Of a stretch of 13,138 nt of DNA, positions 1-6,649 are shown piece after piece. The translations under genes and the position numbers were made by a program. The notes beneath the pieces are model-generated. The model ran no database searches and had not been told where the DNA came from. It saw nothing but the letters and a program-made list of their open reading frames with translations. The DNA comes from Candidatus Kariarchaeota archaeon (lineage in GTDB: Archaea; Asgardarchaeota; Heimdallarchaeia; Heimdallarchaeales; Kariarchaeaceae), in NCBI GenBank assembly GCA_016839545.1, contig JAEOUB010000236.1, forward strand, positions 1-13,138, read 5' to 3'. Position 1 is the first letter of the stretch; each line of letters opens with the position of its first letter.

Positions 1-84
1 GGTTTCATCGGCGCTACTATATTGGGATATGACAAAGTTGCATTGATAATTGACCCCGATAATATTGAGAGACAATTTATCTGA
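1..84 (+). CDS. cheA: CheA histidine kinase, C-terminal fragment (5' end outside window)
   Basis: The first 27 codons, read from base 1, end in TGA and give GFIGATILGYDKVALIIDPD followed by seven more residues. This matches the end of the CheW-like regulatory domain of CheA, where family members read G-A-T-I-L-G-x-G-x-V-A-L-I-x-D. In chemotaxis CheA is the receptor-coupled kinase that phosphorylates CheY, and this terminal domain docks CheW and the receptors. The identification rests on a short tail, but cheC and cheD directly downstream support it strongly. Only the 3' end is present, so kinase and phosphotransfer domains cannot be judged here. Confidence 0.82.
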   Translation, partial: GFIGATILGYDKVALIIDPDNIERQFI

Positions 85-160
85 AACCCGATAATGACGA
101 TTATAAGTTTTTGAGAAGTCATATTTTAATAAGAATAGTCCTTCCGTATAATTAGAAGTC

Positions 161-829
161 ATGAGGGATTATGAAGATTTCACGGAGACCGGATTCTCTG
201 AAATGGAGATTGAGGTCTTGCAAGAGATCAGCAATATTGGAGTTGGGCATGCTGCGACAGCTCTATCTCAATTATTACATAGAAGAGTGGATATGTCAAT
301 TCCATATGTTGAGGTCGTGAACTATGACAAAATCTCAGAAAGGCTTATTGGATCAGACGAAGCAATTGTGTCATCGGTTCTCGTAGACACATACTCCGTA
401 GATGATCCTGAGAAGATGTTAAATTTCCTTCTTATTTTTGATGACAAATCTTCAAAAAATGTTCTTTCCATATTGAGAACAGGCGAACCCCCACAGGATT
501 TGTCAGAATTAGATGAAGTATCCATGAGTATAATAGAAGAGACAGGAAATATTCTCCTCTTACATACTATTTCAGCGATAAACACGTTCTCCGGGACAAA
601 ATGGTTTCCATCAGCACCTCAACAATCGATTGACATGCTTGGAGCGATTATCGATGAAATAATAGGTAGAGACAGTGGCGAACACACGAAATTTCTCCTG
701 GTCGAATGTGACGTATTTACGGATGAGGAAACTTTGAAAGGAATGATCCTCATCATCCCTAACGAGGGAGCCCTCAAGTTAATAATGACGAAACTCTATG
801 GCGAGGATTTCTTTGAAATGATGGAGTAA
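161..829 (+). CDS. cheC: CheC, CheY-P phosphatase
   Basis: A 222-residue CheC-family protein that dephosphorylates CheY-P and is the partner of CheD in archaeal and Bacillus-type chemotaxis. Both pseudo-symmetric active sites are visible. The first is E22-x2-N25 in the EISNIGVGHAATAL stretch, with P48 about 23 residues later. The second is E127-x2-N130 in EETGN, with P150 about 20 residues later. CheC proteins are usually near 200 residues, so this is full length. It begins 76 bases after cheA and its stop lies three bases before cheD, so it is part of the cheA-cheC-cheD operon. The ATG at 161 has no strong Shine-Dalgarno sequence. A T/A-rich TATA-like stretch near 122-131 could give a near-leaderless internal transcript, but that is inference. 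Confidence 0.93.
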   Translation: MRDYEDFTETGFSEMEIEVLQEISNIGVGHAATALSQLLHRRVDMSIPYVEVVNYDKISERLIGSDEAIVSSVLVDTYSVDDPEKMLNFLLIFDDKSSKNVLSILRTGEPPQDLSELDEVSMSIIEETGNILLLHTISAINTFSGTKWFPSAPQQSIDMLGAIIDEIIGRDSGEHTKFLLVECDVFTDEETLKGMILIIPNEGALKLIMTKLYGEDFFEMME

Positions 830-832
830 ACA

Positions 833-1321
833 ATGACGACCCTGACTGCCCGAATTGGTGAAATTGTTGTGGGTAGAGCACCCGATGAATTAGAAGCACT
901 TGCACTTGGAAGCTGCGTGGCTATTGCTCTGTACGATCCAGTGAATAAAATCGGATCTCTTAGCCATGTCCTTCTCCCTGAGTCATCCAACTACAAGGTA
1001 GTTGACAAAGCGGGAAAATATGCAGATACTGCCATACCTGAGGCAATTCGATTAACAGTTGCCAAAGGTGCCAACAGAGAGAGACTCAGGGCAAAAATCG
1101 CCGGCGGTGCTAAAATGTTCGAGATGACTGGAGTGAACCGCTTAACAGTAGATGTAGGATCAAGAAATGTCGAGTCTGTCAGACGGCACCTAAAGGAAAA
1201 TGGTATCCCAATTGTTGCTGACGATACTGGACAAAATTTTGGTAGAACGGTGAATTTCAGTTTAGAAACGGCAGTTCTAAGCATTCGCATGGGTGCTCGA
1301 AAGCAAATTAAACATATTTGA
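833..1321 (+). CDS. cheD: CheD, chemoreceptor glutamine deamidase
   Basis: A 162-residue CheD, which deamidates specific glutamines of methyl-accepting chemotaxis receptors and binds CheC to raise its phosphatase activity. The catalytic cysteine is C28 in ALGSCVAIALYD and the catalytic histidine is H45 in SHVLLP. The family signatures KYADTAIPEAI, AKIAGGAKMF and a G-x-R-N-V-E-like segment (GSRNVESV) are all present. The residue six before the cysteine, threonine in Bacillus and Thermotoga CheD as I recall them, is alanine here (A22). A GGAG sequence six bases before the ATG, inside the end of cheC, is a good ribosome binding site and supports translational coupling. The stop TGA at 1319-1321 lies one base before the next gene's likely ATG. 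Confidence 0.93.
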   Translation: MTTLTARIGEIVVGRAPDELEALALGSCVAIALYDPVNKIGSLSHVLLPESSNYKVVDKAGKYADTAIPEAIRLTVAKGANRERLRAKIAGGAKMFEMTGVNRLTVDVGSRNVESVRRHLKENGIPIVADDTGQNFGRTVNFSLETAVLSIRMGARKQIKHI

Positions 1322-1322
1322 G

Positions 1323-2609
1323 ATGGTTATATTGACCTATAGTACAAGCCACCTAGCAATTTCTGTTCTTGCTGTCTATTTTATTTTACCCAAAAAGACA
1401 AGGAGCTACCTGAAAGAGAACCCAAAAATGCTCTTTCTCACGTCTTTAGGGGCCATATTTCCGGATCTTGATCTTTTTACGAGTGGTCATAGAGCCTATC
1501 TTCATTCATTTTACTATCCAATTATTTTAGCTCTGATAGCTCCAGAAATTGGAAAAAGGGTGAAATTCCAAAATTTTGCAATTCATTTGAGACTTTTCTC
1601 AGTTTTCTGGTTTACTCACATGATATTCGATATGACTTTTGGTCCAATAGCCTTGTTCTTCCCACTTGATACCCGATTTTATGATATTTCAGCTGGTATT
1701 ATTTTCGATCTTAGAACTGCTCAGATAACACCTCGGGGACTATTCATTGGTGTTGACTTTGTTGATCAGAGAACAGGGATCAATACATTTTTTGTAAACT
1801 GGACTCCAGAAGATAGAGTCCAATATTTTGGAGCAGAATTTATCAAATGGTCTATATCCGACTTCTTCTTACACTCGGCACTGATTTTGTGGTATGTTCT
1901 TTATGTCATATCTCCTCTGGTAAGAGAGAAAAAATGGAGAAAACCTGTATCCAAGATTTCAGATTTTGGTTTTCATATTAGAATGATGAGGTGGCAAACT
2001 CCCATACTCCTTTTCATACTGACAACTAGTATATTTCTGGGAGGACCTATCCATGGGAATTCATGGGAGGAACAGAGTTCATTTCGCGTTGAAATCGGGG
2101 TAGCAAGTGATTTTGTGCAACCATACGGTTCTGTACAGGTGAATTCACCGGAAGGAAGCCAACTGACAATAGATGTGTCATCACAGTCAGAGGACCTGAA
2201 TTACAGTATTTTCGTTTTACCGGTGGAGGAAACAATCTATAATCAATTGAGATCACAAACCAAAGACCTGATAGTTTCACTCGATAATGGTACAATGACA
2301 TTTACAGAATATCGAGTAGAATATTTGGAAGTAATACATTCTACTGTTGAAAGAAATACAGCAATAGAGGCTAATGATACAGGTAAATGGAGTTTTGCAA
2401 CAAACACACACGTATATTATCTGATTTTTGGACTCTACGAATGGGATCCTGAGATTTCATTTAGAAACTCAATTTCATTTTCCCAAAATTGGGAGATACC
2501 CCTGACTAAGACCTATAGGGTCGGTTGGATATTGTTTGTAGTCTCCTCGATTGTACTTGTAATCTCAGCGATTATTACGAGAAGAAGGTCAAAACTACCT
2601 GTTTTCTAG
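1323..2609 (+). CDS. YdjM/DUF457-type membrane-bound metal-dependent hydrolase with extra C-terminal domain
   Basis: The N-terminal part (about residues 1-200 from the ATG at 1323) resembles the YdjM/DUF457 family of polytopic membrane proteins predicted to be metal-dependent hydrolases. The supporting motifs are a histidine in the first helix (TSHLA), PDLD at 47-50, GHRAYLHS with H56 and H61, and THMIFD with H99 and D103. A further hydrophobic helix sits near residues 226-240. It is followed by about 155 residues of hydrophilic, beta-rich sequence, then a last membrane helix and a positive tail (RRRSK). The second domain is therefore probably outside the cell, and I do not recognise it. An in-frame ATG at 1293 would overlap cheD by 29 bases. 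I prefer 1323, one base after the cheD stop. Substrate and true activity are unknown. The 3' end overlaps the aminotransferase gene on the other strand. Confidence 0.72.
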   Translation: MVILTYSTSHLAISVLAVYFILPKKTRSYLKENPKMLFLTSLGAIFPDLDLFTSGHRAYLHSFYYPIILALIAPEIGKRVKFQNFAIHLRLFSVFWFTHMIFDMTFGPIALFFPLDTRFYDISAGIIFDLRTAQITPRGLFIGVDFVDQRTGINTFFVNWTPEDRVQYFGAEFIKWSISDFFLHSALILWYVLYVISPLVREKKWRKPVSKISDFGFHIRMMRWQTPILLFILTTSIFLGGPIHGNSWEEQSSFRVEIGVASDFVQPYGSVQVNSPEGSQLTIDVSSQSEDLNYSIFVLPVEETIYNQLRSQTKDLIVSLDNGTMTFTEYRVEYLEVIHSTVERNTAIEANDTGKWSFATNTHVYYLIFGLYEWDPEISFRNSISFSQNWEIPLTKTYRVGWILFVVSSIVLVISAIITRRRSKLPVF

Positions 2610-3788
2610 TGCTTTTTTCAGGATCAATCCTGCTTCCTGAATATCTTGCTCGTCTGTAATTCCATACGACACTCTAACGTGCTCAAATCCACCTGGATTT
2701 TCACTATCAAAACAGAATGAATTACCAGGCGTAACTACAACTCCCTGTTCCAACGCAAATGTGGTGAATTCCTTTCCAGTCATCCCTGTATTCGAGACAT
2801 TTGGATAAAGATAAAATGTAGCTTTGGGGTCCATAAAGGAGATGCCAGGGATATCAGACCAGTATTTGACTAATGCGTCTCTTCGTCCTTGGAGAATTCT
2901 GATGGAATTGTCAATAATTGATGAGTAGTTCTCTATTCCAGCTACTACACCATACTGATTATTAACCGCTGCATGAGCAGTATTATATTGATGTACCTGC
3001 ATTACGGGTTTTAGTAAATCATGATTGGTTGTTACAGTGTAACCCACTCTCAATCCAGTCATACAGAGGGCTTTGGATGAACTGTTGACGACTAGAGTAT
3101 TCTCATACCCATAATCGAGAGCAGAATTGTGCCTAAATCCATCATACGTCAATTTTTCATAAGCTTCATCTGAAATCAAGAGTAAGTTATTATCCTGACA
3201 TGTCTCAACAATTCTTCTGAATGATTGATCATCTAAGATTGCTCCTGTGGGATTGTTGGGATAATTTATCAAAAGGGCCTTTGTTTTTTCCGTTATCGCC
3301 TCATTGATTTGATCAGCAGTTACTTTGAAATCGTTTTCCATGGTTGTGCTAAGTGGAACCGGGATCCCACCTGCAAGTTTTACCTGCCACCCAAAATAGG
3401 CAAATTCAGGTTCTGCAATCAAGACCTCATCTCCTGGATTGACATATGCAAGAGAAATATCAAATAGTGACTCAAGAGACCCACAGGAGACCAGAACGTG
3501 ATCAGCGGTCAAATCAAGATTATGATCATTATTATTCAAATCCGCAATTTTCTGTCGAAGTAGAGGTTCACCCTGATTAGGACCATATTTGGTCTTCCCT
3601 GAGTCTACTGCAGCTTTGATCCCATCAAGAACTGCCTGAGGTAGGGGAATGTTGATGTCACCTAACCCAAAATCAATTACCTTTTTGCCTTCTGCTCTCA
3701 TTCTATTCGCAATTTCAAACAACTCTCTCATTGCAGATGGGCTGATACCTTCCAATCTTTTTGCAGGTGAAACTGTGTTGGGTGACAT
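2595..3788 (-). CDS. Class I/II PLP-dependent aminotransferase (aspartate aminotransferase superfamily)
   Basis: A fold-type I aminotransferase of 397 residues (from the ATG at 3788), normal for the family. Key residues, numbered from a possible TTG start three codons upstream, are the NYPNNPTG motif with N182, D210 and Y213 in SDEAYEKLTYDG for pyridoxal phosphate, the Schiff-base lysine K242 in SSSKALCMTGLRVGY, and R375 in VRVSYG for the substrate carboxylate. It transfers an amino group between an amino acid and a 2-oxo acid in the cytoplasm. The donor cannot be read from sequence; aspartate, alanine or aromatic specificity are all possible. TTG at 3797 is an alternative start, but the AGAGG before it is only four bases away, so I chose ATG. 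The gene stands alone on its strand and converges on the membrane hydrolase with a 15-base overlap. Confidence 0.9.
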   Translation of the reverse strand: MSPNTVSPAKRLEGISPSAMRELFEIANRMRAEGKKVIDFGLGDINIPLPQAVLDGIKAAVDSGKTKYGPNQGEPLLRQKIADLNNNDHNLDLTADHVLVSCGSLESLFDISLAYVNPGDEVLIAEPEFAYFGWQVKLAGGIPVPLSTTMENDFKVTADQINEAITEKTKALLINYPNNPTGAILDDQSFRRIVETCQDNNLLLISDEAYEKLTYDGFRHNSALDYGYENTLVVNSSSKALCMTGLRVGYTVTTNHDLLKPVMQVHQYNTAHAAVNNQYGVVAGIENYSSIIDNSIRILQGRRDALVKYWSDIPGISFMDPKATFYLYPNVSNTGMTGKEFTTFALEQGVVVTPGNSFCFDSENPGGFEHVRVSYGITDEQDIQEAGLILKKALENR

Positions 3789-3897
3789 TCTTACCAATCA
3801 GCCTCTAGAGGTTTGAAAAGTATTGTTGTTAATTCCTAATCTTCAGATAAATGAGTATCAATAGCATTATTGAATACCTGATTGAGAGTTTCCTGTG

Positions 3898-4344
3898 ATG
3901 AAGAAAACTCTAGTGTTGATACTCTTGTTGAGTTTTTCTTTCACTGCAACATCTCAAGGGTATGAAGGAATTGTCATTTTTGATCACAATCCTACCTATA
4001 TTGATGAGTTTACCAACCCTATCACGCTGAACTGGACAATAGAGTCACAATTCTTGAGATCTCACGAAATATATCAGGGTGAATCATTGCTGGATTATCA
4101 GAATTATAGTCAAAACAGTCTCAACCCTGTCAATACTTCCGTCACACTATCTTTCACTCTTGGAAATGGGAGGTATAAATTTACAATATTAGCCAGAGAT
4201 AACGTCAGCACGACTACATCCGAGTTTGAAGTTCTGAAAGGAGTTGAACCGACAAGTCTTGCAACTTTAAGAGTCGCTGATACTTGGTTAATTAGTGGAG
4301 TTTTGCTGGTCACCGGTTTGAGGCAGAAAAAAATGTCAAAGTAG
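3898..4344 (+). CDS. Small secreted or membrane-anchored Ig-like protein of unknown function
   Basis: A 148-residue protein starting MKKTLVLILLLSFSFTATSQ, a clear signal peptide of about 20 residues. The middle (about 24-115) is beta-rich and ends in a pattern typical of immunoglobulin-like surface domains: G-N-G-R-Y-K-F-T-I-L-A-R-D-N, then alternating strand residues to FEVLKG. Near the C-terminus a short hydrophobic stretch (TWLISGVLLVTGL) followed by RQKKMSK suggests a membrane anchor with a cytoplasmic positive tail. Several N-x-S/T sites (for example NWT, NYS, NTS, NVS) could be glycosylated. GTG at 3895 is one codon upstream and less likely. The gene leads a three-gene + strand run, the next gene following after 34 bases. 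Function unknown; a cell-surface role is inference. Confidence 0.68.
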   Translation: MKKTLVLILLLSFSFTATSQGYEGIVIFDHNPTYIDEFTNPITLNWTIESQFLRSHEIYQGESLLDYQNYSQNSLNPVNTSVTLSFTLGNGRYKFTILARDNVSTTTSEFEVLKGVEPTSLATLRVADTWLISGVLLVTGLRQKKMSK

Positions 4345-4378
4345 ATAATGTATTCAATACCGAATGAACATCTAGAAT

Positions 4379-4777
4379 ATGGCCAAGAAGAAAGATGAAA
4401 GTGGACCACGCCAATTATTTATGTTTCTCTCATTTTTAATGACATTTGCCAATGGAATCACGTTTCTCGGTATTATATCATGGTTGGTCAATGGAGTTCC
4501 TTTCGATCCCATCGTCGGTTCCCTATTTATCATCATATTTCTCGGGTACTTTATCGGCCTTGTGGGGATATTCAAACCCCTCCCACCATTGCATTACGGG
4601 ATATTGATAGCATCTGGTATCAATTTAGTCGTATCAGGCATACTATTATTCGGTGGAAATGGAGTTGGTCTGTTACAGGGTATCGGTTCTTTTCTTCTTC
4701 TTTACTTGGGATTAAGGTTCCCAATATATTTTGGTGATGGAGAAATAGCGTATAATACAGAGAGATGGTTACGTTAA
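4379..4777 (+). CDS. Four-helix integral membrane protein of unknown function
   Basis: A 132-residue protein with a charged start (MAKKKDESGPRQ) followed by about four hydrophobic segments: near 13-37, 44-64, 72-92 and 96-112. The tail (DGEIAYNTERWLR) is polar. Loops are short and there are no catalytic-looking motifs, histidine clusters or cysteines, so it does not resemble an enzyme. I do not recognise the family. It follows the small Ig-like protein by 34 bases and precedes the Trm112-like gene by 36, so the three may be co-transcribed. The ATG at 4379 is chosen because the hydrophobic pattern begins soon after it. Hydrophobic composition and clean co-directional spacing make it a real gene rather than a chance reading frame. 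Confidence 0.66.
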   Translation: MAKKKDESGPRQLFMFLSFLMTFANGITFLGIISWLVNGVPFDPIVGSLFIIIFLGYFIGLVGIFKPLPPLHYGILIASGINLVVSGILLFGGNGVGLLQGIGSFLLLYLGLRFPIYFGDGEIAYNTERWLR

Positions 4778-4813
4778 CACTAAATCTAAATAATGCAAGA
4801 AGGTAAACTGATC

Positions 4814-5428
4814 ATGATTCTGAAAATTTTGGATATCTTAGGTTGTCCAAAATGTGGGGATGCTTCGCGTTACTGGAAATTACAGGGCGAGGTCACAGAT
4901 ACGCGTATTACTAATGGATCGGTGTTCTGCAAAAATGAACATGAATGGAATGTTACAGAGGAGATCCTCCGTTTTGATAATGAGAAGAGTACTGAGGAGA
5001 TGCAATTCTCAGATCATCCCCGTACTGGACTTCCAGATAGGAAGAAGGTGATGGAGAGTGAGAGACTCTCATTTCTTGATGCGTTTGAAGAGGCTGTGCA
5101 ATCCCTCCCATTTGATCAACATGAAATCATAAAGATTGCAGGAGACCCAGTATTGTTCATGAAATACATGCCCTCAGTAGAGAAACAACTTCTCGTTATT
5201 TACCATGATGAAGGAGTATTAAGACAACTCCAAGAAATTGCTGCTCGGAAACAGATGTATGATAAAATGTCCTTTGTCAGAGCAAAGGATGTCAACTATA
5301 TTGGCCAGATACTCTCAATTGATGTCTTTCAGGAAGGACAGGGAACAGTACAACTGAAACTTGGAGAATTTGGTGAAGAATACATCTGGAAAGGAGAACG
5401 CTCAAATCTCTATCTCTCAGGATCATAG
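4814..5428 (+). CDS. Trm112-like zinc-binding protein fused to a degenerate methyltransferase-like domain
   Basis: Read from the ATG at 4814 (204 residues), the protein begins MILKILDILGCPKCG, the usual opening of Trm112p-like zinc domains, with C11-x2-C14. It continues to C39-x3-H43, then EWNVTEEILRF, the standard end of this domain. The fourth zinc ligand would be H43 rather than cysteine. Trm112 domains activate or are fused to SAM-dependent methyltransferases. Here residues about 80-172 have the strand-helix spacing of a class I methyltransferase (EIIKIAGDP, LLVIYHDEGVLRQLQEIA, MSFVRAKDV) but lack the glycine-rich SAM-binding loop and an FDxV-type strand. It may be a non-catalytic relic. 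ATG at 4793 is an alternative start. I prefer 4814 because of the AGAAGGT before it and the fit to the domain edge. It overlaps the next gene tail to tail by 19 bases. Confidence 0.62.
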   Translation: MILKILDILGCPKCGDASRYWKLQGEVTDTRITNGSVFCKNEHEWNVTEEILRFDNEKSTEEMQFSDHPRTGLPDRKKVMESERLSFLDAFEEAVQSLPFDQHEIIKIAGDPVLFMKYMPSVEKQLLVIYHDEGVLRQLQEIAARKQMYDKMSFVRAKDVNYIGQILSIDVFQEGQGTVQLKLGEFGEEYIWKGERSNLYLSGS

Positions 5429-6615
5429 AAAAGAGAGAGAGCCCCGCTATCCAATACCACAGCTATATTTTTTCCATCAACTGCAGCACTTTGAAGATGA
5501 TCCTCCAAGTCATGCATTGAAATAGCAGTGGCAAAAACACGAGTTGCCTCATCAGGAGTCAATTCTCCTGCCAGCACTATTTTTGAAGTGGAGGCTAGTG
5601 AGGCGAATTTGAAGGCCTTATGATCTCCAAATTTGTATTCTTCAATAGTAATACCTTCCATTACCTCAGAAGGGGAACTAAATTGGTTGAGACGATCAAA
5701 AAATGCAGAGTTTCCAATTCCTTTCTCGCACTTTGCAACTAATATCATCTCACCACCTGGTTTCAAAATCTGTCGAGTGTTTTCGATCCCTTTCTGAGCT
5801 TGGTATAGGCTCCGATCAAGAGGAGGGTACACAATACTCACGATGATGTCAAATAGCACAGTTGATTTTCGGGCATAGATTTCCAGCGAAGCCGCTCTGG
5901 CATCTTCAAATGATCTTTCAAGTTCACCTACTGAGATATGAAATATTTCATTCTGAAAATTGACAATTTGAATTCCGTGAATAACTTTGTCTAATAGGCT
6001 CAATCCTTCTCTCAGATCTTGCTGGAGAGGGTTCTTCTCGATTAAAGTTGGACCACTTTCCTCTGAAAGAGCCCAAGCATGGTTTTGCTCAACAGTTGAC
6101 TTTGCTGCCAGACCGGGGATGATTGACTTGACACCTCCCGTAAAACCAGCGAAATAGTGAGGTTCCACTGAATTGATGCAGAGGATATTTTCATAATCTA
6201 GAAGCACAGGGTGAACCTTGACATCAGTACCCCGAGATGTTACCCCGAGATACACCAATTCGACTTCTTCTTCCAATGGATCATGGATTAGTATCTCGCA
6301 ATCAAATATTTCCTCAACCCTCGAGGTCAATCGTGTCAACTGCTCATCAGTCGGTTCTTCATGAGTTCCCCCTGCGATCACAATATAATCTACCTTAGCA
6401 GTTGAAGCATACAATTTTGCAAGAATTCTCAGGATTCTACCTGACGGTGTGGATCTATGGTGATCATTAATGATGATGATGGAGGGCTCTCTCAATAAAT
6501 CCAAGATGATGTCTGATTTCAAGATTTCCATGAGCTCTTTGTCAGAAATTACAGGAGGATGTTCTGATTCGAAGAATACTGAAGACGAGGGGAGATTTAT
6601 CTCGTTGGGCAGCAT
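5410..6615 (-). CDS. larA: LarA-type nickel-pincer nucleotide racemase/epimerase homologue (DUF2088)
   Basis: A 401-residue member of the LarA superfamily, whose founding member interconverts D- and L-lactate using a nickel-pincer nucleotide cofactor. The N-terminal domain has NDHHRSTP (D51 to P57) and AGGTHEEPT with H85. The signature block EPHYFAGFTGGVKSIIPG carries H153 and K163, followed by H179 in EQNHAW. The spacing H153-10-K163-16-H179 equals that of H174, K184 and H200 in Lactiplantibacillus LarA, where the lysine is tethered to the cofactor and H200 binds nickel. The catalytic set therefore looks intact. The superfamily handles several 2-hydroxy acids and sugar acids, so lactate as substrate is not established and the symbol is by family only. 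No larB, larC or larE is in the window. It lies 34 bases after deoA, with a palindrome just before its ATG. Confidence 0.82.
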   Translation of the reverse strand: MLPNEINLPSSSVFFESEHPPVISDKELMEILKSDIILDLLREPSIIIINDHHRSTPSGRILRILAKLYASTAKVDYIVIAGGTHEEPTDEQLTRLTSRVEEIFDCEILIHDPLEEEVELVYLGVTSRGTDVKVHPVLLDYENILCINSVEPHYFAGFTGGVKSIIPGLAAKSTVEQNHAWALSEESGPTLIEKNPLQQDLREGLSLLDKVIHGIQIVNFQNEIFHISVGELERSFEDARAASLEIYARKSTVLFDIIVSIVYPPLDRSLYQAQKGIENTRQILKPGGEMILVAKCEKGIGNSAFFDRLNQFSSPSEVMEGITIEEYKFGDHKAFKFASLASTSKIVLAGELTPDEATRVFATAISMHDLEDHLQSAAVDGKNIAVVLDSGALSLFYDPER

Positions 6616-6617
6616 AA

Positions 6618-6638
6618 CGTATTGCTTTTACCAATACG
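6618..6638 (-). promoter_or_regulatory. Inverted repeat before the larA homologue
   Basis: Seven-base arms CGTATTG and CAATACG flank a seven-base centre, and the element ends two bases before the ATG at 6615. A TATA-like CTTTTAAC lies just upstream on the minus strand (6641-6648), about 26-33 bases before the ATG. The repeat would therefore span the expected transcription start. It may be an operator or, if transcribed from deoA, an RNA hairpin hiding the start codon. Confidence 0.42.
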
Positions 6639-6649
6639 ATGTTAAAAGC

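Noticed and set aside
1293..1322. Earlier ATG start for the membrane hydrolase at 1293.
   Set aside because: It would overlap cheD by 29 bases and adds a segment before the family's first helix; the ATG at 1323, one base after the cheD stop, is more natural.
4350..4360. Short palindrome GTATTCAATAC before the four-helix membrane protein, similar to the arms before the larA homologue.
   Set aside because: The arms are only five bases in AT-rich sequence and it lies where a TATA box would be; too weak to call a shared operator.
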